Shown here: positions 30,520 through 39,688 of the stretch, in pieces
Position numbering within the stretch: the first letter of the stretch is position 1
Layout: each line of letters starts with the position of its first letter
NCBI RefSeq assembly: GCF_038505995.1
Contig: NZ_CP128414.1
Span: 558,001 to 622,000, forward strand
Reading direction: 5' to 3'
Length of the DNA stretch: 64,000 bases
Origin: Candidatus Phytoplasma asteris
Lineage (GTDB): Bacteria > Bacillota_I > Bacilli_A > Acholeplasmatales > Acholeplasmataceae
Made by a program: the position numbers and the translations under genes
Notes under the pieces: generated by a model
What the model was told of the DNA's origin: nothing
The model's database searches: none
What the model saw: only the letters and a program-made list of their open reading frames with translations

Positions 30520-31296
30520 TTAATTCATAAAAATAGCTAAATATTCTTTAAGTTTTTCTTGTTCGTTAGTTTGAAACATCATCCCTTCTAAAGCAATAGA
30601 AATATTTCCTGTTTCCTCAGAGACAACAATTGTCATACTATCTGTAGTTTCGCTAATCCCTAAAGCTGCACGGTGACGCGAACCAGTTTTTTTGTCTAAG
30701 GAATCAGCTGATGAAGACAAGGTAAAATAGGCACTAGCGCACAAAATTTTATCTCCTCTAATAATAACTGCTCCATCGTGTAAAGGTGTGTTGAGAGCAA
30801 AGATGTTTAATAACAATTCTTTAGAAACATTACCATCAATTAAGATAGCTTTTTGGGCGTATTGTTCCAAAGTATTATTTTTTTCAATCGTAATTAAGGC
30901 TCCTATTTTACGAGAAGCAAGTTCTAAAGTAGCTTTAATAATTTCTTTTTGGGTATTATCTCCACCCATAAAAAAGTTTTGTCGTTTGATGTTCCAATGC
31001 TTAGACCAATTATTAAAAGCAACTCTTAAAGAAGGAGCTTTGATGATGATGATACTAGTTAGAATAAAATTTAATAAACAATCATAAATGTTTTCAGAAA
31101 TATCTAAACTAAGATATCTTTTAAAAATAGGTTCAACAAAAGTATAATGGTAGCTTTTCAAACAATAAACAAGGGAAAATAACAGCAAAAATAAAAATAC
31201 CATATTTAAAACTTGATATTTGCGTAAGAAAAAATGAAAAACAATAAAGATACACAAAAACAAAAAAACTGTCCATAAAGGAGAAGTGCCAAACAT
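30520..31296 (-). CDS. cdaA: diadenylate cyclase CdaA (c-di-AMP synthase)
   Basis: A 258-aa enzyme that makes c-di-AMP from two ATP. Three membrane helices lie at about 7-90, then the DAC domain with DGA at 174-176 and RHR in GSRHRAALG at 207-209, both needed for catalysis. The start chosen is the ATG at 31296, 6 bases after AAAGGA; an earlier TTG at 31311 overlaps that site and is unlikely. c-di-AMP usually controls potassium and osmotic balance. No cdaR or glmM is adjacent. Confidence 0.95.
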   Translation of the reverse strand: MFGTSPLWTVFLFLCIFIVFHFFLRKYQVLNMVFLFLLLFSLVYCLKSYHYTFVEPIFKRYLSLDISENIYDCLLNFILTSIIIIKAPSLRVAFNNWSKHWNIKRQNFFMGGDNTQKEIIKATLELASRKIGALITIEKNNTLEQYAQKAILIDGNVSKELLLNIFALNTPLHDGAVIIRGDKILCASAYFTLSSSADSLDKKTGSRHRAALGISETTDSMTIVVSEETGNISIALEGMMFQTNEQEKLKEYLAIFMN

Positions 31297-31500
31297 AGAA
31301 ATTCCTTTCAAAAATGATTATGATTGATAAATTGAAAAATTTGGGAGGCGAAAAAAGGGGCGATATTAGAAAGCAAAACAATCAATTTATAATTAATTTT
31401 TAGCAAGCAAAAACCAAAGCAAACCATTTTATTTTGAAATAATAAATTTTGAAATAATAAAATAATAAAAGGATAAAATAACGAAATTAGTTAATACAAT

Positions 31501-34179
31501 TTATAATAATTGTTTGTGTTTTTGAATAAAGATTTTTTTAGCCCATATCATAACTAATGAATAAATAACTACTAAAAATAACAAAAAGGAAAAAATTGTA
31601 GGTTTTTCAAAAATTGATTTATCTAAATTAAGGGCTTGACTTACAATAGGCATTAAAGGAAGGAAAGTAGTAATTACCAAACCTAAACAACAACATGACA
31701 TAATAAGGAAAGAAGGAAGGTTTTTTTGATTGTTTTTAGCAATAATTTTGTCAGTTCGCAGTAAGAAAAGGGTTAATGTTTGTGACCACATTGAAAAAAT
31801 AAACCAACTAGTTTGAAATAATTGTGGACTTTGGGATAAGTTTTTTAAAATAAATTTCATTCCAATTAAAAAAGCCACATCCAATAAGAAAGAAAAAAAA
31901 CCAAACCATAACATAAAACTTTTAATACTTGCAAAATCCCATTTGCGTGGTTTTTGTAAATAAATATCATCAACATTATCAAAAGGAATAGCAAAACAAA
32001 TCAAATCATAGATAAGGTCTAAAAATAAAACTTGTAAAACTATCATAGGTTGAAAATTAAGACATAAACTAGCAAGCAAAATACTGAGGGAATTGGCAAA
32101 ATTAGAAGATAGAGTAAATTTAATGTATTTAAGGGCGTTAGTATAGGTTTTTCTTCCTTCTACAACTCCTTGTTCTAAAACGATAAGTTGTTTTTCTAAC
32201 AAAATAATATCTGCAATTTCTTTAGTAATTTCAGCACCACTATCAACACAAATACCTAAATTAGCTTGTTTCATAGCAGAAGCATCGTTAATTCCGTCAC
32301 CCATAAAAGCAACGATATTGCCTTTTTGTTTAAAAACAGATACAATTCTTGCTTTTTGTTCGGGGGATAATTTAGTAAAAAGATTAGTTTTTTGAGAAGC
32401 TTCGTAAAGAGCATCATCACTTAAATTATCGATGATACTTCCTTGAAGACAATAAGTTGTTTGAATATTTAATTTTTGGGCAATAGCTTTGGTAAGAATA
32501 TCGTTGTCTCCTGTAAGGATTTTAACAATAATACCTTTTTGTTGCAAAGAGGCAATAGTTTGGGTTGAACTTTCTTTAATAGGGTCTAAAAAAGTAAGCA
32601 ATCCGATTAGAACCATTGATTTTTCTTCAATTTGTCCAGGAGTAAAACAGGGTTGTTGTTTGGGATTTGAGATAAGTTTTTGGGCTACTCCAACTACGCG
32701 ATAACCTTTTTGATTATAAGTTATGGTTTGTTGCAGGACTATTTGTTTGCTTTGGTCACTTAAAGGAACAACTTTGCCTTCAAGTTCTACATGATCACAA
32801 ATAGCAAGTATTTCTTCAATTGCTCCTTTAGTAATCATTTGTTGTTTTTGGGAAACATCTTGTATTACTACACTCATTTTTCTTCTTTTAAAATCAAAAG
32901 GAATTTCATCAATTTTGGTAAATTGCTCGGTGATTCCTTGTAAAGAAGGATGTAGAGTTTGGGCATTATTTGTTTTGGTAATAATGGCTTTATCAATTAA
33001 ACTTTTAAGCCCTGTTTGAAAAAAACTATTCAGATAGGCATGACGCAAAACACGGATATCTTCGTTGCCATTAAGGTCTAAGAAATTTTCCAAAAAGATT
33101 TGGTCTTCGGTAAGGGTTCCTGTTTTGTCAGTAAATAAAATATTCATTGCTCCAAAACTAGAAATAGCATTTAGGTTTTTAACAATTACTTTGCGCTTGG
33201 ATAAAGCAACAATTCCTTTAGAAAAAGAAGTAGCAACAATTAAGGGAAGCATTTTAGGAGTAAGTCCAAAGGCAATAGTAAGAGCAAAAAGAAATGATTG
33301 TAATAAAGTATTTTGAGGTTTTTTAAAGTTGAATAAAAATACTAAAGGCGCCATTAAACAAATACATATCATAAGTAATTTAGCAATGGTATTAATACTT
33401 TGATCTAAGTGTGAAAGGGATTTTTTTTTAGTAATTTCCTGGCTGATATTACCTAAATAAGTATCTTTTCCGGTGACTAAAACAATACCTGTAGCATAAC
33501 CAGAAATAACAGTTGAACCTGCTAAAACTAATTTAGGATCGTCTAAAATAGTTTCACTTTGTAAAAAAGCACACGCCATTTTTTCTACTGGTTCTGATTC
33601 ACCAGTAAAAGTAGTAGTTTTTACAAAAAAATCTTTAGTTTCTAATAATTTAATATCAGCTGGAATAATATCTCCTGCCGAAAGAATAACAATATCTCCT
33701 CTTACTACTTCTTCTAAAGCGATTTCCAATTTAGAATTATTTCGTTTAACTGCAGTTGTATTTTGTACCAAAGTTTTTAATTGAGAAGTAATTTTTAAAT
33801 GTTTACTTTCTTGACTAAATTGGACAATGACAGAACCCAAAAACATTAAAATAGTAGTTATAATAGTAGCATAACTTCTATTTTCTGGACTGGGAGTAAG
33901 AACATCATTAACCAAAGAAATAAGAGTTAAAATTAATAAAACAATATTAAAAGGAGTAATTGCAATTTGGAGTAATTGTTTAGTAAAAATGGTTTTGATT
34001 TCTTGGGATAAAATATTTTTACCATACAAACTTTGATGCAACATTACTTGATTTTGATCTAATCCTTGAAAAGAAGAATTAAGGGTTTGTAGAGTTTGTT
34101 CTTGGGATTTTTGACTCATAGTTTTTAAAAAATCAATTGTTTCTTGGCGTTTTAAATTTACTTTTTTCATATTAATCAA
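31501..34179 (-). CDS. mgtA: P-type ATPase, MgtA/MgtB-like magnesium transporter
   Basis: An 892-aa P-type ATPase. The actuator motif TGES is at 192-195, the phosphorylated aspartate is D351 in DKTGTLT, and MVGDGIND-type appears as FMGDGINDASAMK. About ten membrane segments are present. The stretch VIVKNLNAISSFGAMNIL before DKTGTLT is specific for the MgtA group. In helix 4 the usual MgtA TPEMLP reads TPKMLP (Lys at 309), a charge reversal in the ion path. It could import Mg2+ or have changed specificity. ATG follows AAAAAAGGAATTG. Confidence 0.9.
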   Translation of the reverse strand: MINMKKVNLKRQETIDFLKTMSQKSQEQTLQTLNSSFQGLDQNQVMLHQSLYGKNILSQEIKTIFTKQLLQIAITPFNIVLLILTLISLVNDVLTPSPENRSYATIITTILMFLGSVIVQFSQESKHLKITSQLKTLVQNTTAVKRNNSKLEIALEEVVRGDIVILSAGDIIPADIKLLETKDFFVKTTTFTGESEPVEKMACAFLQSETILDDPKLVLAGSTVISGYATGIVLVTGKDTYLGNISQEITKKKSLSHLDQSINTIAKLLMICICLMAPLVFLFNFKKPQNTLLQSFLFALTIAFGLTPKMLPLIVATSFSKGIVALSKRKVIVKNLNAISSFGAMNILFTDKTGTLTEDQIFLENFLDLNGNEDIRVLRHAYLNSFFQTGLKSLIDKAIITKTNNAQTLHPSLQGITEQFTKIDEIPFDFKRRKMSVVIQDVSQKQQMITKGAIEEILAICDHVELEGKVVPLSDQSKQIVLQQTITYNQKGYRVVGVAQKLISNPKQQPCFTPGQIEEKSMVLIGLLTFLDPIKESSTQTIASLQQKGIIVKILTGDNDILTKAIAQKLNIQTTYCLQGSIIDNLSDDALYEASQKTNLFTKLSPEQKARIVSVFKQKGNIVAFMGDGINDASAMKQANLGICVDSGAEITKEIADIILLEKQLIVLEQGVVEGRKTYTNALKYIKFTLSSNFANSLSILLASLCLNFQPMIVLQVLFLDLIYDLICFAIPFDNVDDIYLQKPRKWDFASIKSFMLWFGFFSFLLDVAFLIGMKFILKNLSQSPQLFQTSWFIFSMWSQTLTLFLLRTDKIIAKNNQKNLPSFLIMSCCCLGLVITTFLPLMPIVSQALNLDKSIFEKPTIFSFLLFLVVIYSLVMIWAKKIFIQKHKQLL

Positions 34180-34523
34180 TTCCTTTTTTGATATTTTTAA
34201 AAGTTAAAAGTTAATCAAAAACAATTAAAAACTGAAACTTTAATAATTGATAATTAGGGTAAAATGTTAAATAAATGATATTAGTTTACAAAAATATTAT
34301 AATATAAAAAGCTATGTTTATTATAGACAATAAGTTTTTTTGGTAGTTTTTTGGGTGGGGGGGTGTTAGTTTATATATACTATTATATTTGTTTTATAAT
34401 TATTATTTTATGTAATTAGTTATCTTAATTATGGATTATTAATAAATAAATTATTTTTGGTTGTTTTTTATTATACAATGACAACTAATTAACTACTATT
34501 TTATATATTCCAAATACACAAAA
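34180..34523. other. intergenic region between rpsD and mgtA
   Basis: An A+T-rich gap with one odd G-run (GGGTGGGGGGGTG near 34354-34366). A TATAAT box pointing to mgtA lies near 34300 on the minus strand, but the -35 is poor. No magnesium-riboswitch features are recognised. Confidence 0.5.
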
Positions 34524-34546
34524 AAACACCCTATTAAAGGGCGTTT
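34524..34546 (-). terminator. terminator of rpsD
   Basis: The minus-strand hairpin AAACGCCCtttaataGGGTGTTT (one G-T pair) is followed by TTTTG. It begins 4 bases after the rpsD stop. Confidence 0.8.
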
Positions 34547-34549
34547 AAG

Positions 34550-35146
34550 TTATCTATTATAATATTCAACTATTAATTGTTCGTTAATATCTGGTAAAAA
34601 TTCGTTTCTTTGAGGGTATCTTACATATTTACCCACCAATTCTTTATCTAAAGAAACATAATCTGCGCGAACAAACTTACTATTTACAGCTTCTTGGACA
34701 ATATTTAGATTTTTAGATTTTTCTCTTAAAGTAACTGTTTGCCCTGGTTTTAAACGATAAGAAGCAATATCTACTTTTTTTCCATCTACTAAAATATGAC
34801 CGTGATTAGCTAATTGTCTTGCTTGAGCTCTTGTTTTGGCAAATCCTAAACGATAAACTACATTATCAAGACGAGATTCTAATAGTACTAAAAACATTTC
34901 ACCATGAATCCCTTTTAGTTTGCTTGCATTATCAAAAGTTTTGCGAAATTGCTTTTCTGATACGCCGTAAGTAAAACGTAATTTTTGTTTTTCTTGCAAT
35001 TGAAGCCCATAATCACTTAATTTAACTTTTTTTTGACCGTGTTGTCCTGGACCATAAGCTCTTTTGCGTAATTCTTTTCCAGTTTCTGAAACCGAATAAT
35101 TAAGGCGTCTTGAAACTTTCCAAAGTGAACCTGTATAACGTGACAT
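34550..35146 (-). CDS. rpsD: 30S ribosomal protein S4
   Basis: A 198-aa small-subunit protein that starts 30S assembly. It begins [18 protein letters not shown], without the zinc Cys cluster. [10 protein letters not shown]-like reads [10 protein letters not shown]. The S4 RNA-binding domain ([31 protein letters not shown]) is at about 90-150. ATG follows AAAAAAGGAGAG. It is a single-gene unit with its own promoter and terminator. Confidence 0.98.
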   Translation of the reverse strand: MSRYTGSLWKVSRRLNYSVSETGKELRKRAYGPGQHGQKKVKLSDYGLQLQEKQKLRFTYGVSEKQFRKTFDNASKLKGIHGEMFLVLLESRLDNVVYRLGFAKTRAQARQLANHGHILVDGKKVDIASYRLKPGQTVTLREKSKNLNIVQEAVNSKFVRADYVSLDKELVGKYVRYPQRNEFLPDINEQLIVEYYNR

Positions 35147-35307
35147 TTGTAAACTCTCCTTTTTTAAGGTAAGTTTGTGTAACCAAATAATTAATAATCG
35201 CCTGCTTTCTTTTCTTTCTTAAACAGCAAAGAATTACTTAGAAAAGCCTCTAAAAGGCAAGGGATTAGTTTAATTATTTTAGCTACATCTGTTTTACCAT
35301 CACTAAT

Positions 35308-35336
35308 ATTTTATAAAAAAAAGATGAAATAGTCAA
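35308..35336 (-). promoter_or_regulatory. rpsD promoter
   Basis: On the minus strand: -35 TTGACT (35336-35331), a 17-base spacer, -10 TAAAAT (35313-35308). Transcription would start near 35301, giving a leader of about 155 bases that contains a small hairpin (GCCTTTTAGAGGC near 35250). S4 leaders in Firmicutes bind S4 to repress; whether this one does is unknown. Confidence 0.75.
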
Positions 35337-35414
35337 GTATTTTAGTGATTTTCTTTTAATTTTAGTTAATTTGGAAGATGTTTTTTTATTTATAGTTAGT
35401 TATTTGGATATAAA

Positions 35415-35444
35415 AACCCCAAACTAAGTAAATAGTTTGAGGTT
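35415..35444 (-). terminator. terminator-like hairpin
   Basis: The minus-strand hairpin AACCTCAAACTAtttactTAGTTTGGGGTT is followed by TTTATATCC. It is placed to end the small minus-strand remnant at 35466-35641. Confidence 0.65.
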
Positions 35445-35465
35445 GTAATTATAAATGATGTTTTA

Positions 35466-35641
35466 TTATTTTGCAGTTAATGAATTATTTTTTATATTTT
35501 GTTTTGATTCTAATTGTTCTTCTAATAATATTTTTTCTTTTAACAATTTATTATTAGGTAAATAAACAAATAGCAAATAGCAACTAACTATCAATACAAA
35601 AAGAATAAAATCATAATAAATCAATAAATAATTTATCTTGG
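35466..35641 (-). pseudogene. small membrane-protein remnant
   Basis: An open frame of about 58 codons without ATG. It has one hydrophobic segment (YYDFILFVLIVSCYLLFVYL) and a charged Lys/Glu tail (LLKEKILLEEQLESKQ) that could form a coiled coil. A TTG start inside it is possible. A good terminator follows. No family recognised. Confidence 0.4.
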
Positions 35642-36160
35642 GAAATATTTAATGTTTATGATGAACCTTTATTAGAAGGCACAATATATAATTATATAAG
35701 AGGATATGGAACACATTTTATTTCTGTATTTTTTTCTATTATTACATTGTTTTTATTTGGATTACTTATGTTAAGGCAAGAATTACTTTTTAAATGTTTG
35801 TTTGTGGCTTGCTATTTTGTTATAGGTTTATTGACTTTTAGGATATATGTAGCTGTAGAAATGTTTGAACATAAACGCTATTATCCTTTAAAAAAAGAAG
35901 AAATAAAAAAATTACAAATAATAGGTGTTTTGCCAAAAGATATTAATCAAATTTTAAAAAAGACTTTATTATTCAATTTTGATAAATTGGAAATAATTGG
36001 AGAAGCTATAATTAATTCTATATTTTATATCATTTTACTTTGGCTTTTTTTATTTATACCTAAAAATATAAAATGGTTTACAAATATATCTGATTTTTTT
36101 TATTATTTATCTTTAATAATAATATCTGTTGTTTGGGCTGTTATCATTAGATATTTATGA
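35609..36160 (+). pseudogene. membrane protein fragment of unknown family
   Basis: The frame is open from 35609 but the first ATG is at 35747 (137 codons). Reading from 35636 gives LSWEIFNVYDEPLLEG, then four hydrophobic stretches including FISVFFSIITLFLFGLLML and IIINSIFYIILLWLFLF-like segments. The lack of an upstream start suggests a gene that has lost its 5' end; a shorter protein from 35747 is also possible. Confidence 0.5.
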
Positions 36161-36251
36161 AACAAAACAATTATTAATAAATTTATGAAATTATATCAAA
36201 AACAATTATTTAAATAATCATTTATCATATCTTAAATTTCAATCAATAATG

Positions 36252-36278
36252 AAGGCTAACTTTTTGAAAGTTAGCCTT
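36252..36278. terminator. bidirectional terminator
   Basis: AAGGCTAACtttttgaaaGTTAGCCTT lies between converging genes. It can serve the plus-strand fragment and the minus-strand transporter. Confidence 0.75.
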
Positions 36279-36325
36279 TTAATAATAACAAATAAATTAT
36301 AACTAAATATCTTATATTATATAGT

Positions 36326-38032
36326 TTAAACTTGTCTTACTTTTTCCATTTTTTTCAAAAAGAAAATAACAGTTCCTACAATAATCAAATAAATAATAGA
36401 AGAAATATAATAAGGTTTAGGGCTTGCAACACTACTATACAAAGCATTAGAAGCACAAGCAATATCAATAATTCCACCTAACATACTAAAAACAACACAA
36501 TCTTTTAAATTAATAATAAACTCATTTAAAATAGGAGTTTGTGATCTTTTAATAGCTTGGGGCAAAACAATATAGCGCATTGTTTGAGTATGTGTCATTC
36601 CCAAAGACAAGGAAGCCTCAATTTGTCCTTTATCCAAAAAGGAAATATTTTTAGTAATAATTTCTGAAATATAGCCCATAGTATTTAAAATAATTACCAT
36701 ATAAGCAGCAAACATTGGAGTATACCAAGTAGCATTTTGGAAAAAAGCAAACTCTTTTAAGAAAAAATAACTCACAAAAGCTTGCACTAACATAGGAGTA
36801 CTTTTAATAATCCATATATAAAAATTAATAATTCTACATCCTATTTGATGCAAATAATAAATTAAAAAATGACTTTTCTTTTTGGTAATATTTAACACTT
36901 GGAAAAGAACTAACAATAAAGATAAGACAAATCCTCCAAAAGTGCCATAAATCCCAAATTTAAGAGTTGTTAAAATCCCTCTTTTATAAAGAGAAAAGTT
37001 ATTTTTAAAAATAGACCATATATTTAATGTATCTTTTTCTGAGGTTTGTTTATACATGAATTCTTTTCTTTTATCTGAGGTAAGTTCTTTTGTTAAAAAA
37101 TCTTCAATGTCTTCTTTGGTAATTTGTTTGTTGTTAATAAATTCTTTGTTAATGTCTTTTTGTTTTTGAAATCCAATAGCAAGTATTCCAGCGGCTTGTT
37201 TTATTTCTTTATATAAAGCTGTTTCTTTATCTTTTTCGATGATTTGAGCTTGTTTTATTTTATTATCTAAAATTATTTCTTTTTTCATTTCTATTTTATC
37301 TAAATTATTATGAGTTTGTAAATGTTTTTGGGCAACAGTTGCATCAGCTAAATAAAAATATTTGGAATCTGTTTGAACTTTTTGAGCTTGAACATCAAAA
37401 TTGTCAATTCCTTCTACTTCATTTCCTTTTAATGTTTTTGCTATTTGTTCGTAAAAAGTTCCTCGTTGATATAACATTTTTCCAGGTAATTGAATTTTGT
37501 CATTAACTATAAATTCACCCTTATTAGGATTATTTTTATTTATAATAATAACATAAAATTGATCTTCATCATAATAAGAATTATCAGTAAAATCAATTTG
37601 GTCTTGTCTTTCTTTTGTTTTACTCATCCCTGCAATAATTAAATCAATATCTCCATTTTGACAAGCAGGAATTAAACTATCAAAATCTATTTTTTTAATT
37701 ACTAATTTAATTTTTTTATCATACTTTGCATTTAAATAATCAACTAATTCTTTAGCTACTAAAACATCATATCCAGCAACTAAAATATCACTTTCTTTAC
37801 CATTTATTGTTAAAGGATGCAAGTCTTTTTTATCTTTATTATTAGAAAGATAATTATAAGGTTTATAATTGCATTCCATTCCTACAACTAAAGTATTTTC
37901 ATCTTTGTTTTTAGTATTTTGAGGATAAAAATCATCATATAATAAAAAAGATACAATAATAGTTAAAATTGTTAAAAAAAGATATTTAGCTTTAAAATAA
38001 TTATTAATTCTTGAAAAAGATAACGTTAGCAA
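36326..38032 (-). CDS. fused binding protein/ABC permease, probable lysine transporter
   Basis: A 568-aa fusion. An N-terminal anchor (YLFLTILTIIVSFLLY) leads to a type-3 solute-binding domain (about 40-330: TLVVGMECNYKPYNYL, DLIIAGMSKTKERQ, IDFTDNSYY). The permease part (about 345-560) has the EAA loop IEASLSLGMTHTQTMRY. The start is a TTG at 38032, with AGGAAGG 8 bases upstream. An earlier in-frame TTG at 38056 lies inside the riboswitch terminator and is not credible. It is only distantly related to the pair at 4300-8257. The lysine riboswitch in front of it is direct evidence for lysine as substrate. No ATPase gene is adjacent. Confidence 0.9.
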   Translation of the reverse strand: MLTLSFSRINNYFKAKYLFLTILTIIVSFLLYDDFYPQNTKNKDENTLVVGMECNYKPYNYLSNNKDKKDLHPLTINGKESDILVAGYDVLVAKELVDYLNAKYDKKIKLVIKKIDFDSLIPACQNGDIDLIIAGMSKTKERQDQIDFTDNSYYDEDQFYVIIINKNNPNKGEFIVNDKIQLPGKMLYQRGTFYEQIAKTLKGNEVEGIDNFDVQAQKVQTDSKYFYLADATVAQKHLQTHNNLDKIEMKKEIILDNKIKQAQIIEKDKETALYKEIKQAAGILAIGFQKQKDINKEFINNKQITKEDIEDFLTKELTSDKRKEFMYKQTSEKDTLNIWSIFKNNFSLYKRGILTTLKFGIYGTFGGFVLSLLLVLFQVLNITKKKSHFLIYYLHQIGCRIINFYIWIIKSTPMLVQAFVSYFFLKEFAFFQNATWYTPMFAAYMVIILNTMGYISEIITKNISFLDKGQIEASLSLGMTHTQTMRYIVLPQAIKRSQTPILNEFIINLKDCVVFSMLGGIIDIACASNALYSSVASPKPYYISSIIYLIIVGTVIFFLKKMEKVRQV

Positions 38033-38054
38033 ATGATTTTCCTTCCTATAAAAC

Positions 38055-38079
38055 AAAAAACCTTCTTAAAAGAAGGTTT
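38055..38079 (-). terminator. riboswitch-controlled terminator
   Basis: The minus-strand hairpin AAACCTTCTtttAAGAAGGTTT is followed by a T-run. It lies between the riboswitch aptamer and the transporter start, 23 bases upstream of the TTG. This is the expected expression platform for stopping transcription when lysine is bound. Confidence 0.85.
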
Positions 38080-38094
38080 GAGAGAGACTTGATT

Positions 38095-38252
38095 AAAGCG
38101 CCTTTACTGTTAAAACAGCAAGAATATTATAGATATTTTCTATAATCTCATAATAAATTATTGCCATAATTATTATTCGGCGATGGTTACCTTTCTTATG
38201 CTTCACAGAATGCCTTCTTCACATAATACTCTTTTACACCGCTACCTCTTTT
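38095..38252 (-). promoter_or_regulatory. lysine riboswitch (L box, Rfam RF00168 type)
   Basis: Read on the minus strand, the leader follows the known lysine aptamer in order. It starts AAAGAGGTAGCGGTGT (38252 on), then the loop-E AAGAGTAT (38234-38227) and GAAGGCATTCTGTGAAG (about 38217-38201). Next is AAAGG with ACCATCGCCGAA (about 38194-38176). An A+T-rich P3/P4 part follows, then TTGCTGTttTAACAG near 38115 and the closing GGCGCTTT (38102-38095). B. subtilis lysC shares AGAGGTGCG, AAGAGTAT, GATTCTGTGAA and GTCGCCGAA in the same order. A terminator follows at 38055-38079. Lysine binding should shut off the transporter gene. The P1 stem looks short, 4-5 pairs. Confidence 0.9.
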
Positions 38253-38365
38253 TGATTTTATATAAAATTTTATTTAGTAATCGAAACATATAATAAAAAT
38301 TTATTATATAGTAAATTATAACATAATTTTTTAAACTGTTTCATTTATTTAGACAACTTAATATT

Positions 38366-38622
38366 TTAAGATGATGTAGTTTCTATTTTCATTTCATCTG
38401 CAATTGTAATTTTTTCATAATCACTTTTAGCAAATTCAATTTCATATTTAATATCAAAAACACCATCTTTTAAGATTTTATCTATTTTAATAAAGGTAAT
38501 ATTTTCATCTTTAATATCTTCTATATTGATATTTTGATTATGTTTTGTTTGTAATTCTTTTGGATGTGCTCCATTATGCTGGTATTATTATTTTTATTGT
38601 TTTTAGTTTTCATGTTTTTCAT
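38366..38622 (-). pseudogene. small Lys/Asp-rich protein, frameshifted
   Basis: A ribosome site (AAAGGAAAAG) and ATG at 38622 open MKNMKTKNNKNNNTS, which then runs out of frame. One base earlier or later the reading continues NGAHPKELQTKHNQN, then ENITFIKIDKILKDGVFDIK, and ends at 38366. About 85 residues would result. The composition suggests a soluble or secreted small protein; no family is recognised. It lies just upstream of the riboswitch, in the same direction. Confidence 0.45.
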
Positions 38623-39087
38623 ATTTTGTTCTTTTCCTTTGTTTTTTTACTATAATAAAACTTACTATACTAAAACTTTTACAAATAAAACAGTTTTACG
38701 ACATGCCAAGGTCAAAAGAAACAAAAGAAACATAAAGCAAAAACACAAGGAAAATTAAGGACTTGATTGCTTTGTGACTTATGGCAAAATAATTAAAATG
38801 CGATTTACAACAATTTGCACTAATCCTATTTTAACACATTTTGACAAAATATCCAAATTAAGGAATAACATAAACTAAATTTGGAATCCCATTATAAATA
38901 TTTTCATAATCTTAATAAACTTATATATCACTTTACAAATTTATCATATAACTATTTAAATTTATTCATTTTGTTCCATTTTTGCATAAAAAAGTTCAAA
39001 AAAATCAATTTTTTTCACAAAAAGCAATTTTTGCTGTTGTTTTTTTAGTAAAATATTTTATCTTAAAAAAACAAATGGAGGTTTAAA
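38623..39087. other. intergenic region
   Basis: A+T-rich sequence with no gene I can support. A plus-strand open frame of 64 codons at 38564-38758 is the low-complexity complement of the remnant next to it. A possible promoter for the following small gene (TAAAAT near 39050) lies at the right end. Confidence 0.5.
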
Positions 39088-39270
39088 ATGTATAACGAAG
39101 GAATGTTTGATGCTTCATCAGGAATGATGACAGGATTAATTGTATTTTTAGTAGCTTTAGCAGTTTTCTTTATTGTCCTTTTTTACAAATGGGGATATAG
39201 TTGCGGAATGAATAGCAAAAGCATTGTATTGCCTTTAATAGTTACTTTTTTATTAGGCGGTATTCTTTGA
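39088..39270 (+). CDS. small membrane protein, possibly shortened by a TGA
   Basis: A 60-aa protein with two hydrophobic helices (LIVFLVALAVFFIVLFY and SIVLPLIVTFLLGGIL) behind a strong ribosome site (TGGAGGT). After the TGA at 39268-39270 the same frame goes on for 20 codons: FLIGYLVGTNKKTPPKPRYK then TAA at 39331. That continuation extends the second helix and ends in a basic tail, so it looks like former coding sequence. The original codon was probably GGA (Gly) or TGG (Trp). Phytoplasmas read TGA as stop, so the product now ends at residue 60. Confidence 0.7.
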   Translation: MYNEGMFDASSGMMTGLIVFLVALAVFFIVLFYKWGYSCGMNSKSIVLPLIVTFLLGGIL

Positions 39271-39333
39271 TTTCTTATCGGTTATTTGGTTGGAACTAAT
39301 AAAAAAACACCACCAAAACCACGATATAAATAA

Positions 39334-39688
39334 TTTTTAATATTTACTTATTTTGTTAAAAACATCCTTTTAAAAATTATCTTTTTTGCAAATCATCTCT
39401 TTTAAAACTATTTTGATTTCAAATTTTAATTCATCAATCAAAAACAAAAAGCAATTTTAATTTTGTAAAATTCAATTACCAACCCAAAGGCATTCTTTAT
39501 GGGTGTCTTTTTTTATTTTATCCAAACTAATTAACTTTTTTTGCTTTTTCAAACCACAAAATAAAAAAAATTGCATTTCCCCACAAAAAAATCCCCAACC
39601 CTTCCAAAAACATCACCAAAACCAAAGTTTTTTTGATATAATAAAGGTTAAATGTTTAAAAAAATTAAATGATGCAAGGAGCATATAA
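39334..39688. other. intergenic region upstream of lysS
   Basis: A+T-rich and without a convincing gene. A perfect TATAAT box lies near 39637 (GATATAATAAAGG), about 50 bases before lysS; no good -35 is seen. A 61-codon frame at 39503 is low-complexity and rejected. Confidence 0.55.

Noticed and set aside
34180-34523. Magnesium riboswitch ahead of mgtA
   Set aside because: The leader is A+T-rich and lacks the ordered motifs of ykoK or mgtA leader RNAs.
38564-38758. Plus-strand 64-codon frame with a hydrophobic start
   Set aside because: There is no ribosome site, and it is the complement of a better-supported small minus-strand gene remnant.
39268-39270. TGA as a tryptophan codon
   Set aside because: All large genes in the window read well with TGA as stop, and phytoplasmas are known to use the standard code.
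39503-39688. 61-codon frame before lysS
   Set aside because: Low-complexity Lys/Phe sequence; lysS has its own good start and ribosome site.
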